Positions 8,573-17,299 of a stretch of 53,661 bases of DNA are shown in pieces. This stretch comes from Leptospiraceae bacterium (GTDB lineage Bacteria > Spirochaetota > Leptospiria > Turneriellales > Turneriellaceae). Made by a program: the position numbers and the translations under genes. Below the pieces are notes generated by a model. It saw only the letters and a list, made by a program, of their open reading frames with translations, had not been told where the DNA came from and did no database searches. The stretch is taken from assembly GCA_020440825.1 (NCBI GenBank), contig JAGRNJ010000004.1, positions 12,052 to 65,712 of the forward strand, given 5' to 3'. The stretch's first letter is position 1, and the number at the start of each line of letters is the position of its first letter.

Positions 8573-9805
8573 TCAAACAGGAAAATATTTTTTAGCAGGA
8601 TACCATAATATTGCAATCAAACCCAGAGAAATTGCGATATAAGAAAGGGTCAATGCCAAAACCGGGAAATTCGATGCCCATATTCCATACCCTATGCCCA
8701 AAGCAAGAGTGAGAGCGATCCGCACTAATTCATATTTTAACATGTTTCTGCCCTCCAGAATAAACCCGATCATGGCCAGCGAAAGCAGAACAAACCCGGC
8801 AAGCAAAATCCCGTGCACCGAAATAGCACTACGGCCCATGAAAATAACAGAAACGGCTGCCAAAGCTCCGCAGATGAACTGAACAAGAACATAGATTTTC
8901 ATCTTTTGATCTATTTCTGGATTATACTTCTGGAAATTTTCAGAATTTACTGTGGGAATATTTTCTTTCCCTCCCAGATAGTCGGGCTTCCAACCCGGCT
9001 CGGCAAACCAGATTTTCAATTTATCGAGTCCTTTGCTTTTCATACTCATACGAAATAAGTATAGCCAGTATTGAACATTCGCCCATGCCGGATTCCAGCT
9101 TGCGAGAGGTTTGACTGTGCCGTAGACCGGCTCTTGTTGTTCTTCGACAAATGTACCAAAGAATCTATCCCAGATGATCAAAGTACCCGCATGATTTTTA
9201 TCGATATACTCCGGATTTTTGCCATGGTGAACCCGGTGGTGAGATGGTGTATTCAGAAAATATTCCAGAAACCCGAGTTTTTTTACTGCCCGGGTATGAA
9301 TCCAGAACTGGTAGAGAGTATTGAACTGGGAGTGTGTTAAGAAAATAACAGGATGCAAGCCGAGAATAGCCAATGGAAGATAAAACCAGATACTGAACAT
9401 TCCCTGAAAAGCCCCCTGGCGCAGAGCAACTGATAGATTGTACTCTTCACTCGAATGATGTGGTTCATGGGAACCCCAAATTATAGAAATCCCATGCGAC
9501 GAGCGGTGAAACCAGTAATAACAGAAGTCAACAGCAAAGAAACCAAAGATCCAGCCGCCGATAGAATCAACAGGTATTGTAAAAACTCTGAACTTTTCGA
9601 ATAAAAAAATAAACGCTGCAATGTTCAGGCCTGTGTAAAAGATACCGATGAGCTGGGAGTAAATACCTAGAGATAAATCGTTTAATGAGTCATTCAAACG
9701 ATATGCTTTCAATCGAAGCTTTCTGGCTACCCATAATTCCAGACCAATCAGAATAAAAAATACCGGAATTGCAAAAGATATATAATTCGGAACGTCGTAC
9801 CCCAT
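8573..9805 (-). CDS. Fatty-acid hydroxylase/sterol-desaturase superfamily membrane protein (AGMO-like)
   Basis: Integral membrane di-iron enzyme of 410 residues. The eight-histidine signature is complete: FHRSSH near 98, HEPHHSSE near 112 and HHRVHHG near 190, followed by HAGTLIIWDRFFGTF, the arrangement found in alkylglycerol-monooxygenase-like members of the family. Several hydrophobic segments flank the motifs, and the C-terminal ~110 residues add four more that may be a separate membrane domain. Ether-lipid or fatty-acid hydroxylation is inferred from the family only. It lies upstream of efp with a short gap, and the region from 9806 to 9931 before the divergent symporter gene should hold both promoters. 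Confidence 0.85.
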   Translation of the reverse strand: MGYDVPNYISFAIPVFFILIGLELWVARKLRLKAYRLNDSLNDLSLGIYSQLIGIFYTGLNIAAFIFLFEKFRVFTIPVDSIGGWIFGFFAVDFCYYWFHRSSHGISIIWGSHEPHHSSEEYNLSVALRQGAFQGMFSIWFYLPLAILGLHPVIFLTHSQFNTLYQFWIHTRAVKKLGFLEYFLNTPSHHRVHHGKNPEYIDKNHAGTLIIWDRFFGTFVEEQQEPVYGTVKPLASWNPAWANVQYWLYLFRMSMKSKGLDKLKIWFAEPGWKPDYLGGKENIPTVNSENFQKYNPEIDQKMKIYVLVQFICGALAAVSVIFMGRSAISVHGILLAGFVLLSLAMIGFILEGRNMLKYELVRIALTLALGIGYGIWASNFPVLALTLSYIAISLGLIAILWYPAKKYFPV

Positions 9806-9931
9806 TTTCTACCTCTTTTTTGTTCAGTTAAGCATCTAACTTTCAATTGTCAATCTTTATGTTCATTTTCTCTTCTCGCAAAACGATGCGTACTTGCATT
9901 GACAATGCAATACCATTTCTCAGGTCAAACT

Positions 9932-11626
9932 ATGGGTTTTATTGATATTATCATCTTTTGCATTTATGCTTTGCTATTGCTGGCAATTCTCTTCTATCTG
10001 AGAAACCGCAATAAAGCAATGGCCGATTTTTTTCTCGGTGGGCGCAAACTGCCCTGGTATCTGGCAGCATTATCTATGGTTGCAACTACGTTCGGGGCGG
10101 ATACCCCCCTGCTCGTAGCCGGCATCGTTGCTAAAGACGGAATTTCTGGGAATTGGCTGTGGTGGAATTTTGCCTTTTCAGGCATGGCCACTGCCATTTT
10201 CTTTGGTCATCTCTGGCGTCGATCTGGTGTGACAACAGATGCCGAATTTGCAGACATCCGCTATGAAGGAAAACCGGCTGAGTATCTTCGCAAGTTTCGT
10301 GCTTTTTATCTGGCTCTACCTGTTAACCTGATCATACTCGGCTGGGTTAACCTGGGGATGATGAAATTCATTGAAATGGCTCTGGACTGGCCGGTATGGC
10401 CTGTAATTATAGTATTGAATCTTGTTCTTATTCTACAGACAATGGCTGCTGGTCTCTGGGGGGTCGTAATAACCGATGCTGTTCAGTTCTTCCTGGGAAT
10501 GCTGGGCAGTATTCTGATTGCAGTTTTTGCGGTGAATAAAACCGGCGGATTGGCAAATCTGGTTGCCGAAGTCGCAAAACTGGACAATGGTCTTGAGATT
10601 TTGCGCTTCTCCCCGTTTAGTGCAGAGGGCTTGACCTTGACTTTGGGAGTGTATCTCTTCATGCAGTGGTGGGCAAGCTGGTATCCCGGTGCGGAACCCG
10701 GGGGTGGCGGCTATATAGTGCAACGAGTACTCTCAGCACGTTCTGAAAAGGATGCTCGAAAATCATTAATTGCTTTCAATTTTGCGCATTATATTTTGAG
10801 ACCCTGGCCATGGATTCTCGCCGGGCTGGCCGCTCTGGTTTTATTTCCCGAGTTGGAAGATAAGGAAGCAGGTTTTCCCCTGATTGTAAAAGAAATGGCC
10901 GGCACTGGGCTAACCGGTCTATTGAGTGTTGCTTTTTTTTCTGCCTATATGTCGACCGTATCGACTCACCTGAACTGGGGTGCCTCGTATCTGATGCTCG
11001 ATATTTATCGTCCCTGGCAAAAAAAACGATGGGAAAGAAACCAGTCTCCCGGCCCGGGAAATTCAATGAATACCTCATCCGGTAATAAGAATTCGCCCGA
11101 GACAGAGCAGCAGAATAAAATTGAGATGCGACTTTCAAGATTTGCGACTCTTGGTTTGGCAATCGGGGCACTGGGGGTAACTCTAATTTTTGATACAATT
11201 AAAGACGCCTGGCAGATTCTGTTGATGCTGGGGGCCGGCACCGGCCCGGTTTATCTGCTTCGCTGGTATTGGTGGCGAATCAATGCATGGAGTGAAATCT
11301 CTGCGTTGTTTTTTGCCTTTCTAAGTTCTTTGATTCTGCTATTATTCAATTTCGAATCTTTTGCCTATACGATGATCATCACCACCATAGTAACAAGTGT
11401 TGCCTGGTTAACAGTGACTTTTGTAACTCCCGAAGTTTCTTTGAACCACTTGCAAAAGTTTTATGACCGCACTCGACCCGAAGGCCCCGGGTGGTCAAAA
11501 TTCAGTGACGGTCAAAACCAGTTTCCTTTTCGGCTTTTTTTGCAATGGTTCGCCCTGTGTGTAATACTGTACTCCAGTTTGTTCGCCGGATGGTGGCTGT
11601 TTATTGGCAGATTTATTCCGGTTTAA
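9932..11626 (+). CDS. Sodium:solute symporter family transporter
   Basis: Inner-membrane transporter of the SSF family with about 13 hydrophobic segments. The landmark FFLGGRKLPWYLAALSMVA near 35-55 is the family signature after the first helix, followed by ATTFGADTPL. The start at ATG 9932 is preferred over the ATG at 9905 because it has an AGG at seven bases and begins directly with the first helix; the longer frame adds nine polar residues. A hydrophilic, Ser/Asn-rich loop around residues 365-390 separates the helical halves. The substrate cannot be inferred. Confidence 0.88.
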   Translation: MGFIDIIIFCIYALLLLAILFYLRNRNKAMADFFLGGRKLPWYLAALSMVATTFGADTPLLVAGIVAKDGISGNWLWWNFAFSGMATAIFFGHLWRRSGVTTDAEFADIRYEGKPAEYLRKFRAFYLALPVNLIILGWVNLGMMKFIEMALDWPVWPVIIVLNLVLILQTMAAGLWGVVITDAVQFFLGMLGSILIAVFAVNKTGGLANLVAEVAKLDNGLEILRFSPFSAEGLTLTLGVYLFMQWWASWYPGAEPGGGGYIVQRVLSARSEKDARKSLIAFNFAHYILRPWPWILAGLAALVLFPELEDKEAGFPLIVKEMAGTGLTGLLSVAFFSAYMSTVSTHLNWGASYLMLDIYRPWQKKRWERNQSPGPGNSMNTSSGNKNSPETEQQNKIEMRLSRFATLGLAIGALGVTLIFDTIKDAWQILLMLGAGTGPVYLLRWYWWRINAWSEISALFFAFLSSLILLLFNFESFAYTMIITTIVTSVAWLTVTFVTPEVSLNHLQKFYDRTRPEGPGWSKFSDGQNQFPFRLFLQWFALCVILYSSLFAGWWLFIGRFIPV

Positions 11627-11709
11627 TGCTGCCTTCTGCTCAAGCAGTATCTTGAACCATAATACCGAACTAGGACGCTTTGTTTTCCCGCGCGTTTAAA
11701 GTGAAGTTG

Positions 11710-11745
11710 CCTCTGGAAAAGAGTTTGCAGGGACTTTTTCAGAGG
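11710..11745. repeat. Imperfect inverted repeat / hairpin downstream of the symporter gene
   Basis: Arms CCTCTGGAAAAG (11710-11721) and CTTTTTCAGAGG (11734-11745) pair over 12 bases with one G-U wobble around a 12-base loop. There is no T-run after the stem, so it is not a standard terminator. The right arm with its flank (11733-11747) recurs in reverse complement at 26839-26853, directly after another stop codon. The rest of 11627-11827 holds nothing else I can identify apart from the expected coaD promoter. Confidence 0.5.
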
Positions 11746-11827
11746 TTACTTACAAATAGAGCATGCCCCCGATGAGTACAGAAACAAGCTGGGCTTTACG
11801 TTTTGTGCGGCTTCCTGAAAGTACCCA

Positions 11828-12319
11828 ATGCAAAGAAAAGCTGTTTACCCGGGAAGTTTTGACCCCTTCACAAACGGTCACCTCGATATTGTGCGCCGAT
11901 CTCTGCAGGTGGTAGACCGGGTTGTTGTTGCCATTCTTAAAAATACTTCAAAACAATCGATGTTTTCCCCAGAACAGAGAAAAGAGGTAATAGAAGAGGT
12001 ATTTGCAAATGAGCCACGCGTCGAAGTCAAAGTTTTTTCAGGATTGCTGGTAGAATTCTGCCGGCAAAACGAAGTATCGATAATAATTCGTGGCTTAAGA
12101 GCGGTTTCTGACTTTGACTATGAGCATGCAATTTTTTTAATGAACCGCAGCCTGAAACCGGGGCTCGAGACAATGTTTCTTATGAGCGATACTGAACACT
12201 CTTTTATCTCAAGCTCGATTATTCGTGAAGTTGCTTCTCTGGGCGGCGAGATAGAAAAACATGTCCCACAAATTGTTGCTCGAAAATTGAGAGACCGATT
12301 TCAAAACCAGGACAAATGA
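11828..12319 (+). CDS. coaD: Phosphopantetheine adenylyltransferase
   Basis: Fourth step of coenzyme A synthesis: 4'-phosphopantetheine plus ATP to dephospho-CoA. It has 163 residues, as usual. The nucleotidyltransferase motif is PGSFDPFTNGHLDIVRR with the HxGH-equivalent TNGH at 15-18; the second motif SFISSSIIREVASLGG lies near 127. RGLRAVSDFDYE near 90 is typical of CoaD. It overlaps lnt by the four bases ATGA, indicating translational coupling. Confidence 0.97.
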   Translation: MQRKAVYPGSFDPFTNGHLDIVRRSLQVVDRVVVAILKNTSKQSMFSPEQRKEVIEEVFANEPRVEVKVFSGLLVEFCRQNEVSIIIRGLRAVSDFDYEHAIFLMNRSLKPGLETMFLMSDTEHSFISSSIIREVASLGGEIEKHVPQIVARKLRDRFQNQDK

Positions 12320-13911
12320 AAAAATATCTGAATCTTATACTGATCACTGTTTCTGCAGTTCTGATAAGCGCTTCATTTGCACCATGGTACTTCTGGCCAG
12401 CTGCGTTGATCTGTTTGAGCCCGATTTTTTATCTGTTGCATTTCGACCGGCTGAGTTTAAAATCTGCTTTCTGGTATGGTACGTTACTTGGCATTCTCAT
12501 TGATATTCTCAGTTACCACTGGGTAATTCACACTATTGAAGTCTATGGCCATTTACCATTATTTGCAGCAATACCGCTGTTTTTTCTGTATGCTTTTGCA
12601 ACCAACCTTCGGTATCCGTTTTTTTTAATGGCAGTAGTCTATCTTAAACATCGTCTGCCTCAAACAGGAAAACTGTCATTTTTATCTTCTGAGTATTTTT
12701 TGTACCCAGTATTATTTCTTTTTTTTGAAAATGTCTGCTGGCAATTATTTCCCTATTATGGCGGGAATCTGTTGTCTGGAAACTCAATACTGATTCAAGT
12801 GGCAGACATTATAGGAACAAGAGGATTAACCGCCTTCTGGCTAATTATCAATCTTGCAGTCTTTCAGATGATTTTATATAGAAAACAATCAGGCGAACTG
12901 AAATCCATCCGCCCTGCTCTCAACTTTACTGCCGTCCTGTTACTCGTGTTAACGGTCTACGGGATAGTCAGAAAAAATACTTACGATGCCCAGGGAAAAC
13001 CAACACTCAATGTAGCCGTACCGCAGGGACACACTCCGCTGGCTTTTCAGTCTTTAGGCTCCATGCGGGCTCAACTGACGGCAATCGTGACCGGCATGGT
13101 CGAACAAACCCTGCAGATTATTGCCGAACAAAAGAACAAGGGAGTTGAGACCGACCTGATTGTCTGGCCAGAAAGTGCAGTTCCATTTCTCACTCTTGAG
13201 AGTTCTAGCATGCTGCAAAATCATATTGCCTACCTGCAAAATGCGGCGAAAATTCCCTTCATATTTAACGATATTTTGCGCAGATCAGAAGGAAGCTACA
13301 GCAATGTATGGTATCTCGATGAGTCCGGGCAACGAGTTGAAAATTATCAGAAAGCATTTTTATTGCCATTTGGTGAATTTATGCCGTTGGGTGAGCGATT
13401 CCCAAAATTAAAATCACTATTTCCCGAAGTTTCTGATTTTACCCCGGGAACCCGGTCGGTTTTGTTCCACCATCCCAAAGCTAAACTGCTGCCACTGGTT
13501 TGCTATGAAGTCATCATACCCGAATATGTACGCGAACTGCACCAGAATACCGGTTTTGCAGCAAATGTGATGATCAACATCACGAATGATACCTGGTTTG
13601 GTGAAAGCATTGAAAGTTCCCAGCATATGGAACTAGGACGTATGCGGGCCATTGAACTGCGGATGCCTATTGTGCGAGCGACCAATTCTGGCATTTCAGC
13701 TCTAATTCATGCCGATGGCAACATTGAAGGTCAGACCCCCTTATTCACCAAAGCAAATGCGTTTTATCGCGTGCCCATGTTTGCCCCTGTTACTACCTTC
13801 TTCGCACGTTGGGGTAATCTTTGGCTCTACCTGATCATTGCGACCGGTCTAGCGGTGATGCTCTACGGTTTGATTCTTAACCGGCGCTCAACACCAGCTG
13901 CACGTCTTTGA
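12316..13911 (+). CDS. lnt: Apolipoprotein N-acyltransferase
   Basis: Inner-membrane enzyme adding the third acyl chain to lipoproteins, consistent with the many lipoproteins in this window. The first ~210 residues are strongly hydrophobic with six or seven helices. The periplasmic nitrilase-like domain (~230-500) carries the expected triad: Glu near 286 in VWPESAVPF, Lys near 346 in QKAFLLPFGEFMP and Cys near 396 in PLVCYEVIIPE. A final hydrophobic helix ends the protein. The start overlaps the coaD stop. The 3' end overlaps the opposite-strand GerMN gene by 35 bases. Confidence 0.96.
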   Translation: MKKYLNLILITVSAVLISASFAPWYFWPAALICLSPIFYLLHFDRLSLKSAFWYGTLLGILIDILSYHWVIHTIEVYGHLPLFAAIPLFFLYAFATNLRYPFFLMAVVYLKHRLPQTGKLSFLSSEYFLYPVLFLFFENVCWQLFPYYGGNLLSGNSILIQVADIIGTRGLTAFWLIINLAVFQMILYRKQSGELKSIRPALNFTAVLLLVLTVYGIVRKNTYDAQGKPTLNVAVPQGHTPLAFQSLGSMRAQLTAIVTGMVEQTLQIIAEQKNKGVETDLIVWPESAVPFLTLESSSMLQNHIAYLQNAAKIPFIFNDILRRSEGSYSNVWYLDESGQRVENYQKAFLLPFGEFMPLGERFPKLKSLFPEVSDFTPGTRSVLFHHPKAKLLPLVCYEVIIPEYVRELHQNTGFAANVMINITNDTWFGESIESSQHMELGRMRAIELRMPIVRATNSGISALIHADGNIEGQTPLFTKANAFYRVPMFAPVTTFFARWGNLWLYLIIATGLAVMLYGLILNRRSTPAARL

Positions 13912-14461
13912 TGGCAGAAATATTTTCGGTAATTGAACGGCGGATGGCCTCTTCTGCCAGAGTTTTCTGCCGGTCATTTAACTTAGCCATTAACTCTGGA
14001 TTCAAGTCTACATATAACACAGCCTCGACCAGCCAGAGTTTTCTTACTGGAAATACCCGAGGCAAAAAACGGCGGGCTTTGAGATCGGTCGGGCCTGAAA
14101 CCAGTTCTAATAAGATAAGACGTGCATTCTGTTTTGCCTTTTCATCTTCTGGTAACTTTTCATCATTGGTCTGTTCTACCCGCTGGCTAATTTTGGTCAA
14201 TTGCAGATTTTCAGCATCTTCTTTTTCGAGGTCTTCACTCAAAATTGAAGCCGGGAAATAGAGCGAGAGCGACGGTCGGGTATCGAGATTATGGGAAAAC
14301 AGAAACTGTACAGGATTCAATAACTGTAAAGGGTTTACCCCGGCCAGGAGCATGAATGCCACAATATCGAGAGCGAGAATACTCACAAAAAAACGAAAGA
14401 CATACGTCTTGTCTTTGAATTTTTCCCGTTGGGTATTGATGAATGCCTTGATTTTCTGCAT
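13877..14461 (-). CDS. Membrane-anchored GerMN-domain protein
   Basis: One N-terminal transmembrane helix (~24-45) followed by a periplasmic domain. Residues ~75-165 fit the GerMN pattern: SLSLYFPAS at the start, LILLELVSGPTDL in the middle (the L..L..GP core) and LWLVEAVLYVDLNPEL at the VDLS-like strand. GerMN proteins are often beside cell-wall amidases, as here, where the amidase gene is 16 bases upstream. A role in cell-wall remodelling is inference. I first considered FliL because of the single helix and the nearby flagellar genes, but the GP and VDL motifs fit GerMN better. The stop codon lies inside the end of lnt. Confidence 0.65.
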   Translation of the reverse strand: MQKIKAFINTQREKFKDKTYVFRFFVSILALDIVAFMLLAGVNPLQLLNPVQFLFSHNLDTRPSLSLYFPASILSEDLEKEDAENLQLTKISQRVEQTNDEKLPEDEKAKQNARLILLELVSGPTDLKARRFLPRVFPVRKLWLVEAVLYVDLNPELMAKLNDRQKTLAEEAIRRSITENISAIKDVQLVLSAG

Positions 14462-14477
14462 TATTTCTCCTGCCCCC

Positions 14478-15596
14478 TTATATTTTTGGGCGATGCTTTA
14501 GAAATTGACGTATTCCATTTTCTATTCCGCTTGCAAACTGTTTTTGAAAATCAGCAGAATTCAAAAGCCTTGCCTCCCCGGCATGGGTAATATACCCCAT
14601 TTCGACTAGCACAGCCGGCATCAAAGAACCGCGCAAAACTGCAAAATCAGCTTTTTTTACGCCCCGGGATTTGGTTTTGCCTCGTATTTTTTTTTCGAGA
14701 GCACTTTCGAGCTGCTCTGCAAATTCCCGGCTCTCTGCCTGTATCTGGGCATTGATCAGCATTGATTCCAGCTTTTCTATATATCCACGGCCATCGGCTA
14801 TATTGTTCTCCCGAATCAATAATTCTCGGGATTCCCGATTCGATTCAGTGAGCGAGAGGTGGTATACCTCTAGCCCTGCAACCCGGGGAGAAAGAGTGGC
14901 ATTGCAATGGAGACTTATGAAAATTCCGAATTTTTCTCTGGACATTCTCGAGTTTGCAATTCTAGCCCGCTGTTCGAGAGACATAAAAACATCTCTCGAT
15001 CGGGTAACATAGATTCTCGTACCGGGAAACTGTTTACGTAAATGCTGAAATACAACCCGGGTCATCTTCAAGGTAATATCTTTTTCTTTGACTTTACTGA
15101 CACCGAAGGCCCCGGGATCGCGGCCGCCGTGACCTGCATCAAGGACAATAAAATCGAGCAGACTGTCGTTTTTACTTGCTTTGGGTAAAAACGGATTTAC
15201 TTTTTCGGCTTTTTCTGTTTCAATTGTTTTTTCTGTAACACGATAATTGACAGGTAAACGCAGCAGCGTAAAAATATCTTCAATCATCTCAACGGGTATC
15301 CACAATTCACCATTTTGAATGAGGACACTTTTCTGCAAAGTATATTGCCTTGAGTTCATTACAAAAAATTTTCTATCGGCTTCAATCATAACTGAGCGGT
15401 TATTGTAGCTGATTTCTGCAGTCAGAGCGAGTTCATCTACTTTGGCAGAGAGTCCAGTATGTAATTTTTGAATTTCTGAGAGCGGAATTCTCTCCCGGCC
15501 ATTAATTTCCAGTTTTACTCGTTTGGCAGCAAAGCTGGTATCTACTGTATACAAAAGTAAAAGAAAACAGACCTGAAAGAATCTCTTTCTGGTCAT
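14478..15596 (-). CDS. N-acetylmuramoyl-L-alanine amidase (Amidase_3) with stalk domain
   Basis: Exported zinc amidase that cleaves the peptide from peptidoglycan glycan strands. A signal peptide (1-23, ending SFAA) precedes a small beta-rich domain (~25-125) like the copper-amine-oxidase-N/stalk domain: GRERIPLSEI, then WIPVEMIEDIF. The catalytic domain (~145-370) has VLDAGHGGRDPGAFG with the zinc His, EKDITLKM with the zinc Glu, FISLHCNA with the third zinc ligand and VLVEMGYITH with the catalytic Glu. The ATG is three bases from the stop of the upstream gene, so the genes are probably cotranscribed. Confidence 0.93.
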   Translation of the reverse strand: MTRKRFFQVCFLLLLYTVDTSFAAKRVKLEINGRERIPLSEIQKLHTGLSAKVDELALTAEISYNNRSVMIEADRKFFVMNSRQYTLQKSVLIQNGELWIPVEMIEDIFTLLRLPVNYRVTEKTIETEKAEKVNPFLPKASKNDSLLDFIVLDAGHGGRDPGAFGVSKVKEKDITLKMTRVVFQHLRKQFPGTRIYVTRSRDVFMSLEQRARIANSRMSREKFGIFISLHCNATLSPRVAGLEVYHLSLTESNRESRELLIRENNIADGRGYIEKLESMLINAQIQAESREFAEQLESALEKKIRGKTKSRGVKKADFAVLRGSLMPAVLVEMGYITHAGEARLLNSADFQKQFASGIENGIRQFLKHRPKI

Positions 15597-15598
15597 AT

Positions 15599-16030
15599 TC
15601 AGCTTTTGCGTCGAGGTGTTTTTTTTGTTTTTTGTCTGCTAGATTTTAAACGGCGCCCTTGCAGAGCGCGAAGTATCTCGCCAATAACGGCCAGGGCTGC
15701 ATATTGACCAATATCTTCTATCAGGGCAGAGTACAGGGCCTGGGTTTTGAACATGTCTGCTTTGCTCATCGTTTTGAGCTCAGGCAGCCATCCCGGTATT
15801 TTTATGGCCCGCGGCCGCAGAATCGTATGGTAGATAAGGAACCACCAGGAACTTTTTTTTCTATATCGGGCGACAATAATGTGCACAATTAAAACTTCGG
15901 GAAGAAACCGGGAATACTTTGGTTTCCTGACATACCCCATAGCAACTGCGCTGCCCATAAAGAGTCCGCGAAACACAACCCGGCTTAAAGGCTCAACCAG
16001 TGCCAGAGAATTGCGCTTCACAGACTTCAT
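15599..16030 (-). CDS. Hypothetical basic protein
   Basis: Protein of 143 residues that I do not recognise. It has two or three moderately hydrophobic stretches (~15-35, 45-55 and 60-72), a helical part with DMFKTQALYSALIEDIGQYA, and a strongly basic tail rich in Lys, Arg and Thr. It sits tightly between two genes (two or three bases on either side), which supports it being real and cotranscribed. No function can be assigned. Confidence 0.6.
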   Translation of the reverse strand: MKSVKRNSLALVEPLSRVVFRGLFMGSAVAMGYVRKPKYSRFLPEVLIVHIIVARYRKKSSWWFLIYHTILRPRAIKIPGWLPELKTMSKADMFKTQALYSALIEDIGQYAALAVIGEILRALQGRRLKSSRQKTKKTPRRKS

Positions 16031-16033
16031 TTT

Positions 16034-17248
16034 TTATTTGTACTCACTGCCTGCAGTATTCTCACCTTTTGAGTTACTGCCATCAAAGATTATTTCAATC
16101 GGAGTAAACGTTTTTTCTTTTACAGAATACAGTAAATGGGCCTGCCCTTTTGCTAAATGGTAACCATAGTAGAAGTTCATTGGTTTTTTTTCTTTTAGAT
16201 TTTTATAGGCAGTGGCCATATCTCTCTGGTATCGTTCCCGAAACAAAGGCACGGGACGGATATAATTTCCATACAAAGTGGTATTCCACTGGGTAGTATC
16301 TTTAATGAATCTATAGGGCATGCCAGAGCTGTCGGTCAAAATCGCATCGCTTTTTTGCAGAATAAGCGTACGAATTGTATCAAAACTCGGACGATAGGTC
16401 AAGTAGGAAGCTGCTTTAAGCATGGTTACCTGAAAATCAATGTTCAGTAACATTTCTTTTGCACCTGGGGTTGCAGCAATACCTGCGTCAGATAGATCGA
16501 GACTGCAATATCGAATAAACTTTGTCTGGTTTATTTCTGGAACCTTAAATTGTACCTGAACACAGCGACGGTTTGTTGAATCAGAGAATTTCCCGTCTGC
16601 ACCAAAATCAACGTATTTTACACTGGTTACTGTTGCATCCAGGTTACCTAAAAAGAATAGGAGAATTCCGGTGATGCCGGCATAGCCTTTGTTTTTAATA
16701 TCTACCCGCATATCATTGGTCTTGAAAAAGTTACGGTGCAGAACATCTGCCACTGCATTGTATAAAACAGGTAATTTGGCAACTTCGTTGGCCACTTTCC
16801 CTTTCACAGGATCGGGTATTTCACCAACTGGTTCAAGACCGAACATAATAAAGTTTTCAGTTTCTTTAAACAGGGTCAAAGGATGTGTAACATCGGGGCC
16901 TGAGAAGGGATAAAATAATGTTTTGGGGGTCGCCAGCTTTTCGGATGCCTTAAAGTCAGCCATGGCAGAAATATGCCGTTTCTCAAAGTTAGCCCAGGTG
17001 CTGCGGACAGTTTTTTTGTATCTCTGGTATGCTGCACTCTCGAGAAATGGTTTAATTTCATTTCCCGTTTCTGAGTTGCGACCAGATAAGAATGTCACGA
17101 CATCATTGATTCCGGCTGGCGTTTCGGTTTCATTGATTTGCAGGCTTTGGGCTGAAATCTGCTCTACCCCTTTTTTGCTGGAGGGGGTACACTGCAGTGC
17201 CAGTACAATCAGGAAAATGGTTTTGAATAAATATAAATTTCTTTGCAT
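16034..17248 (-). CDS. Putative lipoprotein of unknown function
   Basis: Protein of 404 residues. The ATG at 17248 is preferred because GGAAG lies seven bases upstream and the product begins with the signal MQRNLYLFKTIFLIVLALQC, lipobox ALQC; the frame extends to 17296 without signal features. The mature part is soluble and mixed alpha/beta with no motif I recognise; a middle stretch AGITGILLFFLGNLDATVTS and a later LTYRPSFDTIRTLILQKSDAIL are the most hydrophobic. Located between the alpha/beta hydrolase and the small basic protein with gaps of a few tens of bases or fewer. Confidence 0.65.
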   Translation of the reverse strand: MQRNLYLFKTIFLIVLALQCTPSSKKGVEQISAQSLQINETETPAGINDVVTFLSGRNSETGNEIKPFLESAAYQRYKKTVRSTWANFEKRHISAMADFKASEKLATPKTLFYPFSGPDVTHPLTLFKETENFIMFGLEPVGEIPDPVKGKVANEVAKLPVLYNAVADVLHRNFFKTNDMRVDIKNKGYAGITGILLFFLGNLDATVTSVKYVDFGADGKFSDSTNRRCVQVQFKVPEINQTKFIRYCSLDLSDAGIAATPGAKEMLLNIDFQVTMLKAASYLTYRPSFDTIRTLILQKSDAILTDSSGMPYRFIKDTTQWNTTLYGNYIRPVPLFRERYQRDMATAYKNLKEKKPMNFYYGYHLAKGQAHLLYSVKEKTFTPIEIIFDGSNSKGENTAGSEYK

Positions 17249-17299
17249 ACGGGAACTTCCGGTTTGCCTTTCAATTAGTAAACGGATTTTGTACAAAAA

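Noticed and set aside
11710..11745. Rho-independent terminator
   Set aside because: A stem is present but the T-run is inside the stem and no T-run follows it.
13877..14461. FliL flagellar protein
   Set aside because: Single helix and flagellar neighbourhood fit, but the LLxLxxGP and YVDLN blocks match GerMN, and the partner is an amidase.
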